Part shown: piece by piece, positions 8,223-15,700 of the stretch | How the letters are laid out: the number at the start of each line of letters is the position of its first letter | How positions within the stretch are numbered: the stretch's first letter is position 1 | Origin: JAQGMO01 sp050954505 | GTDB lineage: Bacteria > Pseudomonadota > Gammaproteobacteria > Burkholderiales > Burkholderiaceae_D | Assembly: GCA_050954505.1 (NCBI GenBank) | Contig: JBPBPY010000122.1 | Coordinates: 1-20,119 of the forward strand | Length of the DNA: 20,119 nucleotides | Reading direction: 5' to 3' | Position numbers and translations under genes: made by a program | The notes under the pieces: model-generated | Databases searched by the model: none | What the model was told of the DNA's origin: nothing | The model's input: the letters and a program-made list of their open reading frames with translations, nothing else

Positions 8223-8225
8223 GAG
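8221..8225 (+). promoter_or_regulatory. Strong ribosome binding site AGGAG of the Tim44-like gene
   Basis: AGGAG ends five bases before ATG 8231 and overlaps the ubiE stop codon. This fixes the start of the Tim44-like gene at 8231 rather than the in-frame opening at 8042 inside ubiE, and implies co-translation with ubiE. Confidence 0.85.
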
Positions 8226-8230
8226 TTCAC

Positions 8231-9178
8231 ATGAAAAAGTTCGCAATCGCCCTGTTGATGGTCGCCACCACCCTGGCGACCGTCGTCACGGATGCCGACG
8301 CCCGCCGTCTGGGCGGCGGCGGCTCGATCGGCAGGCAGTCGTCCAGCGTTTCACGCCAGGCGCCACCGGCACAGCAGTCGTATCAACCAGCCCGTCCGGC
8401 CACGCCACCGGCAGCAGCCCCGGCCGCACCGGCCGTGCGTCCGGCCAGCCCATGGCGCGGCATGCTGGGCGGCGCCCTGCTTGGTCTTGGCCTGGGCGCC
8501 ATGCTGTCGCATTTCGGCCTCGGTGGCGCCGCCGCCGGCATGATCAGCACGCTGTTGATGATCGCCGTGCTGGCCTTTGCGGCGATGTTCCTGTTCCGCA
8601 TGTTTGCACGTCGTGGCAATGGCCAGGCGAATCAGCCGGCCTACGCCAATGACTATGCCGCCAGGACGCCGGACATCGGTTCACGCATTGAACCCGCAGC
8701 GCCCCTGGCCTACCAGAACGGTACCCAGACCGGCAATATCTCGGGCATGAACGGTTCGATGGGTTCTGCCGCTTCTTCATTTGGCAGCGCACCGGGCTGG
8801 GAAATTCCCGAAGGCTTCGATGTGCCCGGTTTCGTGCGCAATGCGAAGACCTATTTCATCCGCCTGCAGGCAGCCTGGGACAAGGCCGATGTCAACGATA
8901 TCCGCGAATTCACCACGCCGGAAATGTTTGCCGAGCTGCGCATGCAGATTCAGGAGCGCGGCGCCACGCCCAACAATACCGATGTTGTCAGCATCGATGC
9001 CGACCTGCTTGGCGTCGAACGTGTCGGCGACGACTACCAAGCCAGCGTGAAGTTCACCGGCCAGATCCGCGAAGCCACCAATGCACCGGTGGAACCGTTT
9101 GCCGAAGTCTGGAATCTGCTCAAGCCGGTTTCCGGCCAGGGTGGCTGGGCGCTGGCGGGTATCCAGCAGCTTCCCTGA
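8231..9178 (+). CDS. Tim44-like domain membrane protein
   Basis: The 315-residue protein has a signal-like N-terminus (hydrophobic 4-19, possible cleavage after DADA at residue 24), then RRLGGGGSIGRQSS, typical of this bacterial family. A Pro/Ala/Gln-rich linker spans about 44-73. A glycine-rich hydrophobic stretch and a transmembrane helix lie at about 78-125, ending in the basic RMFARR. The C-terminal Tim44-like (mba1/Tim44 lipid-binding fold) domain covers about 193-313 (GFDVPGFVRNAKTYFIRLQ; FAEVWNLLKP). Mitochondrial Tim44 links the import channel to Hsp70; the bacterial homologue's job is unsettled. Its place between ubiE and ubiJ suggests a membrane or lipid-binding accessory role near ubiquinone synthesis, which is inference. 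The start is set by a strong Shine-Dalgarno. Confidence 0.9.
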   Translation: MKKFAIALLMVATTLATVVTDADARRLGGGGSIGRQSSSVSRQAPPAQQSYQPARPATPPAAAPAAPAVRPASPWRGMLGGALLGLGLGAMLSHFGLGGAAAGMISTLLMIAVLAFAAMFLFRMFARRGNGQANQPAYANDYAARTPDIGSRIEPAAPLAYQNGTQTGNISGMNGSMGSAASSFGSAPGWEIPEGFDVPGFVRNAKTYFIRLQAAWDKADVNDIREFTTPEMFAELRMQIQERGATPNNTDVVSIDADLLGVERVGDDYQASVKFTGQIREATNAPVEPFAEVWNLLKPVSGQGGWALAGIQQLP

Positions 9179-9224
9179 ATCATCTTCCCATCGCAAATCA
9201 GCAAGCCTGAACTGCTACACTTGG

Positions 9225-9259
9225 AACCGCTCGTGAATCGTCACGGGCGGTTTTGTTTT
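9225..9259 (+). terminator. Rho-independent terminator after the Tim44-like gene
   Basis: A 12-bp stem (9225-9236 with 9241-9252, one G-T pair) closes a 4-base ATCG loop and runs into TTTTGTTTT. It has the canonical form and correct orientation. It lies 46 bp after the Tim44-like stop and 14 bp before the ubiJ start, so it would limit read-through into ubiJ-ubiB. Confidence 0.85.
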
Positions 9260-9272
9260 ATGCCCGGGCGTT

Positions 9273-9887
9273 ATGAACTTTCCCCTGAATCCTTCCATGC
9301 TGTTTCCCCTGCCCATCGCTGCGGCCACTGCGGCGATCAATCACGTGCTGGCCGCAGAACCATGGGCACGCAGCAAGCTCGCGCGCCATGGCGGCAAGAT
9401 TGCCTGTTTTGATGGCGGCGTTGCGCTCGTGCGCCTGCTGGTCAATGCCGATGGCAGCGTGTCGGCAGCGCCCGAGGCCGGGGATGCCGATGTCACCATT
9501 CGCATGAAACTTTCCGACCTGCCCTTGATCGTACAAAATCGCGAGCGGGCATTTTCCTATGTGCGCATCGAGGGCGACGCCGATTTTGCCAACGCCATTT
9601 CGCAAGTGAGCCAGGGTGTGCGCTGGGATGCCGAGGAAGACTTGAGCCGCGTGGTCGGCGACATCGCCGCCCGGCGCCTGGTCAGTGGTGCGCGGTCGGT
9701 GCACGGCATGGTGATGGCGACCGGACGCAGCGTGGCGGAAAACCTGGCGGAATATTTTCTTGACGAACGGCCGACACTGGTGCGGCCATTGAACATCCAT
9801 GAATTCACCGGCGAAGTCGCCAGGCTGCGCGATGATGCCGAGCGCCTGGCCAAGCGGATTGAAAAGCTGAAGGGAAGTCTTGCATGA
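9273..9887 (+). CDS. ubiJ: Ubiquinone biosynthesis accessory factor UbiJ (SCP2 lipid-binding domain)
   Basis: UbiJ binds ubiquinone intermediates through an SCP2-type pocket and supports the cytoplasmic Ubi complex with UbiK. The 204-residue product opens with a helix (LPIAAATAAINHVLAAEPWARSKL), followed by the SCP2-like beta region (VRLLVNADGSVSAAP; VTIRMKLSDLPLIV; YVRIEGDADFANAISQ). It ends in a charged helical tail (LRDDAERLAKRIEKLKGSL) suited to coiled-coil pairing. The start could be 9273 or the ATG at 9297; neither has a clear Shine-Dalgarno. The start lies just after a terminator, so expression needs read-through or a promoter not recognised here. Its stop overlaps the ubiB start by ATGA. 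Confidence 0.9.
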   Translation: MNFPLNPSMLFPLPIAAATAAINHVLAAEPWARSKLARHGGKIACFDGGVALVRLLVNADGSVSAAPEAGDADVTIRMKLSDLPLIVQNRERAFSYVRIEGDADFANAISQVSQGVRWDAEEDLSRVVGDIAARRLVSGARSVHGMVMATGRSVAENLAEYFLDERPTLVRPLNIHEFTGEVARLRDDAERLAKRIEKLKGSLA

Positions 9888-11458
9888 TCCGGAAATTTTT
9901 GCGGCTGCTGAAAATCATGCGGGTTGCAGTGCGTTATGGCCTCGACGACATCGCCATGTCGGGCTTGCAGATTCCGCGCACGGCTGCGCTGATCGACAAG
10001 CTGGTGTTCTGGCGCGATATTTCCGCGCCGCGCGGCGAGCGCCTGCGCCTGGCGCTGGAAGAACTCGGTCCCATCTTCGTCAAGTTCGGCCAGGTGCTCT
10101 CGACCCGGCGCGACCTGATGCCGCCAGATATTGCCGATGAACTTGCCCGCCTGCAGGACCGTGTGCCGCCGTTCGACTCCGACCTCGCAATTGCCCAGAT
10201 CCAGAAATCGCTCGGTGCCCATCCAAACGATCTGTTTGCCCATTTCGAGCGCGACCCGGTGGCGTCGGCATCGATTGCCCAGGTCCATTTTGCCCGCTTG
10301 AAGAATGGCACCGATGTCGCGGTCAAGGTGCTGCGTCCGGGCATGAAGAAGTCCATCGATGAAGATGTCGAGCTGATGCACCTGGCTGCCAGCCTGGTGG
10401 AAAAGGTCTGGGCCGACGGCAAGCGCCTGAAGCCAAAACAGGTGGTAGGCGAATTCGATAAATACCTGCATGACGAGCTTGACCTGATGCGCGAGGCTGC
10501 CAACGGCAGCCAGCTGCGGCGCAATTTTGCCGAGTCCACCATGTTGATGGTGCCGGAAATGTTCTGGGATTACTGCTCCGAATCGGTGATCGTCATGGAG
10601 CGCATGCGCGGCATTCCGATTTCGCAGTCCGAGCGCTTGATTGCAGCGGGCGTGGACATGAAAAAACTGTCGCGCGATGGCGTGGAGATTTTTTTCACCC
10701 AGGTGTTTCGCGATGGTTTTTTCCACGCCGACATGCATCCGGGGAATATCCTGGTATCGGTCGAGCCGGAAACCCTGGGTCGCTATATCGCCCTGGATTT
10801 CGGCATCGTCGGCACCCTGACCGATTTCGACAAGGATTACCTGTCGCAGAATTTCCTGGCATTTTTTCGCCGCGACTACAAGCGCGTGGCGGAAGCCCAT
10901 ATCGAAAGCGGCTGGGCGCCACCGGAGACGCGGGTCGACGAACTCGAGTCGGCGGTGCGCGCCTGCTGCGAACCGATCTTCGACCGGCCGCTGCGCGACA
11001 TTTCATTCGGCCAGGTCTTGCTGCGGCTGTTCCAGACTTCGCGCCGCTTCAATGTCGAAGTCCAGCCGCAGCTGGTGCTGCTGCAAAAAACGCTGCTCAA
11101 CATCGAGGGCCTGGGGCGTCAGCTCGACCCCGATCTCGACTTGTGGAAAACCGCCAAGCCCTATCTGGAACGATGGATGAATACGCAGGTTGGCTGGCGT
11201 GGCCTGATGGAGCGCTTCAAGGCCGAGGCGCCGCGCTACAGCCAGCTGGTGCCGCAATTGCCGCGTCTGGTGCACCAGGCCTTGTCGGCCCATTCGACAC
11301 CACGCCAGCATGAACACGAAGACTTGCTCAAGCGTTTGCTGGTCGAGCAAAAGCGCACCAACACGCTGCTGGGTTTTGCGATTTATTTCGGCGGCGGGCT
11401 GTTGGGCGGCATCGTCGCCGTGCAACTGTTCCTCAACTGGTACCACGTGTTCGAATGA
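9884..11458 (+). CDS. ubiB: Ubiquinone biosynthesis protein UbiB (ABC1/ADCK atypical kinase-like ATPase)
   Basis: UbiB is a membrane-anchored ATPase of the COQ8/ADCK family needed for ubiquinone synthesis, thought to help extract or present lipid intermediates. The 524-residue product shows the family KxGQ motif (KFGQ, 67-70), the alanine-rich loop (ASASIAQVH, 127-135) replacing the usual kinase glycine loop, the ATP-binding lysine in VAVKVLRPG (Lys148), HADMHPGNI (281-289) and the metal-binding DFG (305-307). Two hydrophobic segments near the C-terminus (about 493-521) anchor it to the membrane. It overlaps ubiJ by 4 bp, indicating coupled translation. No convincing terminator is seen before the convergent ATPase gene. 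Confidence 0.97.
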   Translation: MIRKFLRLLKIMRVAVRYGLDDIAMSGLQIPRTAALIDKLVFWRDISAPRGERLRLALEELGPIFVKFGQVLSTRRDLMPPDIADELARLQDRVPPFDSDLAIAQIQKSLGAHPNDLFAHFERDPVASASIAQVHFARLKNGTDVAVKVLRPGMKKSIDEDVELMHLAASLVEKVWADGKRLKPKQVVGEFDKYLHDELDLMREAANGSQLRRNFAESTMLMVPEMFWDYCSESVIVMERMRGIPISQSERLIAAGVDMKKLSRDGVEIFFTQVFRDGFFHADMHPGNILVSVEPETLGRYIALDFGIVGTLTDFDKDYLSQNFLAFFRRDYKRVAEAHIESGWAPPETRVDELESAVRACCEPIFDRPLRDISFGQVLLRLFQTSRRFNVEVQPQLVLLQKTLLNIEGLGRQLDPDLDLWKTAKPYLERWMNTQVGWRGLMERFKAEAPRYSQLVPQLPRLVHQALSAHSTPRQHEHEDLLKRLLVEQKRTNTLLGFAIYFGGGLLGGIVAVQLFLNWYHVFE

Positions 11459-11519
11459 CGGCGATATGGGTAGCCCGGAAGCATTCAAGCCGGTGCCGCA
11501 ACGTTGAACAGCGCGGCGT

Positions 11520-12581
11520 TCAGGGCGCCAGCATCTTGAGCCAGTTCAAAAAAGCGCCATTCTCGAATTCATAACGTCCGCGTGCATTCCTGGCCACAAG
11601 GTTGGCATCGGCCAGGCCCGCCAGTGCGCGCTGTATATGCGTGGGCTGCACGGTCGGTATGCCGATCTCCCGGCGCAGCGCCAGAATCGACACCCGGCTG
11701 AACGGCTTGCTGGCAGCATCGCGCGCCAGCAAGCGGACCACGGCTTTTTGCAGCCCATCGAGCCGGCTCCAGACTCCTTCGTGATTTTCCGATCGCTCCT
11801 GCTCCAGGTGAATCTGCTGCATGGCTTCTTCCAGCGAGCGGCCCGGGGAGAGCACCATGCTCATGACGCCCTTCAGGAACGGTTCCGGCAGGTAATGCAG
11901 GGCTTCGAATGCAGCCCAGGCCGCGCGCGTCTCGAGCTTGCGCCCGCAGGCATTGACGAACTGTTGCTGTACATAGCTGATGAATTTGCGGTCCAGCATC
12001 GGGAAGTCGGTGATGGCCGCACCGGTGGAGTACAACGGTGCTTCTGCATTGGAAAAGACATTGGCGAGCTGGCTTCTCGATGAACCGGTAAAGATGACCC
12101 GCAAACGGTCCTGGTTCAACATGATGGCAGTACGCAGCGCTGTGGCCAGTGCCTCGTTGTCTTTGCTCCTGGCCAGTTCCTGGGCTTCATCGATCATCAA
12201 CAAAACCGGTTTTTTCTTGCACAACGCCTTCAGCAATGCGGCAATCCTGAGCGCCATTTCAGTCTGTTTGACGGCATCATTTTCCAGCGTGATTTCGCCT
12301 GACACACGGGTTCCTGCAATTTCCGCCCCGGCCTTGATTGTCTTGATTGGCGTGCCCAGCTTTGCACCGATCTTCTGCGTCAGTGACTTTGGCAAACCCG
12401 CCTGTTCAAGTGCCTCGACCAACGCCATGCCGGGATTCTTGCGGGTTTGCCAGAGATCGGCATACACCACGCAGCACCCGGCCTGCTGCGCAGCGGGCAA
12501 CAGATCCTTGCGCAGGAAAGTGGTCTTGCCGGCCCGCCGTGGAGCAAAGATCGTGGTCGACACCACCAGGCCGCTGCGCAA
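11520..12581 (-). CDS. Orphan AAA-type ATPase with C-terminal winged-helix-like region; probably 5'-interrupted gene
   Basis: The open part encodes 353 residues if translation starts at TTG 12581. It has a Walker A motif APRRAGKTT (13-21; Lys19), Walker B VLLMIDEAQ (126-134), a sensor-like FTGSSRSQL (164-172) and a C-terminal region (about 275-350) that looks like a winged helix. This is the plan of the archaeal-ATPase/STAND-like group of single-gene P-loop ATPases of unknown role. The TTG start leaves only 12 residues before Walker A, which is short. Upstream in the same frame lie 15 sensible codons from an ATG with a Shine-Dalgarno, separated by a single TAA, so this may be a pseudogene. 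It is convergent with ubiB and downstream of the nitrate operon. No function is assigned. Confidence 0.75.
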   Translation of the reverse strand: MRSGLVVSTTIFAPRRAGKTTFLRKDLLPAAQQAGCCVVYADLWQTRKNPGMALVEALEQAGLPKSLTQKIGAKLGTPIKTIKAGAEIAGTRVSGEITLENDAVKQTEMALRIAALLKALCKKKPVLLMIDEAQELARSKDNEALATALRTAIMLNQDRLRVIFTGSSRSQLANVFSNAEAPLYSTGAAITDFPMLDRKFISYVQQQFVNACGRKLETRAAWAAFEALHYLPEPFLKGVMSMVLSPGRSLEEAMQQIHLEQERSENHEGVWSRLDGLQKAVVRLLARDAASKPFSRVSILALRREIGIPTVQPTHIQRALAGLADANLVARNARGRYEFENGAFLNWLKMLAP

Positions 12582-12644
12582 TGTCTTCAGATAAATTTAG
12601 GCCAGCTCAGGCCTGGGATAGTGCCAGATTTGCGTGAGTTGCAT
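12582..12644 (-). other. In-frame 5' extension of the ATPase gene broken by one TAA stop
   Basis: From ATG 12644-12642 the frame reads MQLTQIWHYPRPELA, then TAA at 12599-12597, then IYLKTL continuing into the ATPase frame without a shift. A GAGGT Shine-Dalgarno (12654-12658) sits 9 bases before this ATG. The simplest reading is one nonsense change of a sense codon such as GAA, CAA or AAA. Confidence 0.65.
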
Positions 12645-12670
12645 GGCATCATTACCTCGGGTTATACGGA

Positions 12671-12698
12671 ATTATCAACGATTTGTATAATTATACAA
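12671..12698 (-). promoter_or_regulatory. Probable promoter of the ATPase gene
   Basis: On the minus strand TTGTAT (12698-12693) and GATAAT (12676-12671) are separated by 16 bp. This places a start of transcription near 12664, about 20 bases before ATG 12644. The -35 lies inside the 20-bp palindrome, so a protein bound there could block transcription. Confidence 0.5.
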
Positions 12699-12700
12699 AT
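12681..12700. promoter_or_regulatory. Perfect 20-bp palindrome, candidate operator
   Basis: Two 10-base arms ATTTGTATAA meet with no spacer. TATAAT occurs on both strands within it. Another TTATAC half-site lies 29 bp away at 12662-12667. The shape suits a dimeric regulator, but no regulator gene is adjacent. Confidence 0.55.
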
Positions 12701-12730
12701 GCCTGATAATTTTATATAGAGCCGCCGCTG

Positions 12731-12765
12731 CAGGCAAATCTCGAGCATCTCGACAGTCATGCCTG
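12731..12765 (-). repeat. Nested inverted repeats after the nitrate reductase gene
   Basis: Outer arms CAGGCA/TGCCTG enclose an inner TCGAG-CAT-CTCGA hairpin, 11 bp beyond the stop of the nitrate reductase gene. No T-run follows on the minus strand, so at best it is a weak or factor-dependent terminator or an mRNA-end stabiliser. Confidence 0.35.
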
Positions 12766-12775
12766 GCAACGTTTT

Positions 12776-15700
12776 TCAATACACGTCGCGCAGATAACGG
12801 CGTTCCTTGGCCATGGTGGAAACATACAAGGCCGCACCGGCTTCGCTGAACCTGCCATGTTTTTGCACCACCTGCTTGAGCGCAGCATCGACATCCTTGG
12901 CCATGTCGTTGCCGTCGCCACAAACATAGAAGTGCGCACCTTGTTCCAGCCATGACCAGACTGTTTCGCCATGTTCAAGCAAGCGATGCTGGACATAGAT
13001 CTTTTCCGGCTGATCGCGCGAGAACGCGGTGTCAAGCCGATTGAGCACGCCCTCGTTCTGCAGGGCCAGGAATTCATCGCGGTAATAGAAGTCGCTTGCT
13101 GCGCGCTGTTCACCAAAGAGCAGCCAGTTTCGTCCACTGGCGCCGCTGGCCTTGCGCTGCTGCAGGAAGGCACGAAATGGCGCCACACCGGTGCCGGGTC
13201 CGACCATGATGATCGGGAGTGCGAGGTCTTTCGGCAAGCGGAATGACGCCGAGCGCTGCACGAAAATGGCAACGCTGGCGCTGGCACAGCGGTCGGCAAG
13301 ATAGCCCGAACACAGGCCGGCACGCAAACCATCCTGCTGTGCGTAGCGCACGGTGGAAACGGTCAGGTGGACCTGGTCGGGATGTGCCAGCGGACTGGAA
13401 GAAATCGAGTAGAAGCGAGGCTGCAGGCGTTTCAGGCTTGACACCAGCGTCTGGGCATCGCAGGCAATGGGAAACAGTTTGAGCACGTCGGCCACTTGTC
13501 GACCCCATAGCCATTTTCCCAGGTCGGCGCGGCGGTCTTCGTCAAGCAAGCCTGCCAGCATGGCATCGCCACTGCGCGACTGCAGCAGCCGCAACAGCTC
13601 GGCATTGACGCGGGTGAGTTCGCTGTGTTTTTGCAGCGCCTGGCCCAAGGGCATGTGGCCAAGGCCGGCAATCTCGACGCCGCTTGCCGCATCGAGACCA
13701 AGTGTGGCGATGATTTCGCCAACCAGTGCCGGGCAATTCACTGGCCACACGCCAAGCGCATCGCCAGCCTCGTAGGAAAAACCGCTGTCGCCCAGGTCGA
13801 ACACATACTGCCGGGTTTCCTTGCTGGCACCCGGTGCATTGAGCAGCCGGTTCGATATCAGCCGCGCCTGCAGCGGGGTGTGGCGGGTAAACAGTGGCGG
13901 CCCAGAGGATACGTCTGACACCTTGGACAAGAAACGTGAGGGTGAAGCAAATGCCGCGCGATCAGAGCCGATTGCCGAGTGGTCTTGTAACGATGCATGG
14001 CTGGCCGCTGTCAAGCCAGTGCCGTTTGCCGGTGCAGGAAGTGCTGCCACCAATGTTTGCAGCCAGCGCAATACGCTGGGCTGGAAATCCGGCTCGCAGT
14101 CGACGCGTTCAAGCAAACGCTTCGCGCCCAGCATTTCCAGGCGCGCGTCGAGTTTGCAGCCAAAGCCGCAGAACTGGTCATAGTTCGAATCCCCGAAAGC
14201 CAACACGGCAAATTGCGTCTCCCGCAGGGCAAGCGCTGGAGCGTGGACCTGCTGCAGTGCCGCCCATAAGGCTGCGCCACTCTCGGGGGCATCGCCATCG
14301 CCGAAGGTGCTGGCAAAAAACAGCACGGTGTTTGCCAGAGCCAGGTCGCCGGCCTCGACGTCCTCCATGCTGGCAAGACGAAGTTCGTGACCGGCGCCAC
14401 GCAAGACTGCTGCGCATTCTGCAGCGACCGTTTGCGCATTGCCGGTGGAACTGGCATGCAGGAGCAGCAGTGCAGCGGCTTCGCAGGATGCCGGCTGTTC
14501 CTGATCTGCATCGGGTTCCGCGATTGCCATGGCCGCCACCCGGGCCAGGGACACGGCGCAGAATTTGAACTCGGGTTGCAGCGAACTGGCATCGACCGCA
14601 TCATTGGTCAAGGCATTGATTGCCAGCTGCTCGCCGAATACATCATTCCAGTGAAACGGCACAAAGCAGTTTCCCGGCCGTACCCGCTCGCTCAATACCG
14701 CAGGCAGGATGACATGCCCACGGCGCGAGCGCACTTCCACGCGCGCCGGCCTGGCCTTTTGCGATTCGATGCCCAGTGCACTGGCGTCTTCGGGATGAAT
14801 TTCCACGAACGGTCCAGGGCTGAGTTTGTTCAGCGTGGCAATCTTGCCGGTCTTGGTCATCGTATGCCAGTGATGCTGCAGGCGCCCGGTATTGAGCACG
14901 AAGGGAAAATCCTCATCGGGCATTTCGGCCGGCATCATATGGGGCCGGGGCAGGAACCTGGCTCGTCCACTTTCGGTGGCAAAAACCAGTGCCGGCGCTG
15001 CGCCGTGCGTTGTACGCAGCAGTGCCTGGCTCACTCCATCGTTCAGATAGCGAATCGGGTTGCGCGCAGTGCCTGCCGCAACCGGCCATTGCAAGGGGCC
15101 CTCGCGCAAGCGTGCATGGCTGGCGCCGCGCAAGTCATAACCGGTGGCAGGATTGGAAGCCTGGCGAATTTCATCGAAGACATCGGACGCGCTTGCGTAG
15201 GTGAACGCCTGCGCATAACCCATCTCGCAAGCCACCCGAGCGATGATTTGCCAATCGGGCAGCGTTTCGCCGGCAGGCTGCACTGCCTGCTGCATCAGCG
15301 TCAGATTGCGTTCCGAGTTGATCATCACGCCTTCGGCTTCCGCCCACAGTGCACCCGGCAGCAGGATGTCGGCATAGGGGTTGGTCTCGTTATCGAGAAA
15401 CGCATCCTGGCAAATGACCAGTTCGGCAGCCTGCAGGGCGGCGATGACTTTTTTGCGATCCGGTACGGTTGCCACCGGGTTGGTGCAAATGATCCAGCAT
15501 GCCTTGATTTTCCCGGCAGCCAGGTCTTCGAACATCGCGACGGTGCCGCCACTGCCACGGCCACCATTATTGGGGCTGCAGTCGCCGCCCTGAACGATAC
15601 GCTCGCCACCGTTGTCATTGACGAAGGATTTGCGTTGGCCAGCGGGACGCTCGCTCCCGATCTTTGATCCGCCACCGATGCGCGCATGCAGCGTGCCAGC

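Noticed and set aside
11501..11522. TGAAC/GTTCA hairpin as a shared terminator between ubiB and the convergent ATPase gene
   Set aside because: The stem is only 5 bp, the loop is 8 bases, and there is no T-run on either strand.
14387..15667. A 426-codon open frame opposite the nitrate reductase
   Set aside because: Antisense shadow; no motif and no ribosome site.
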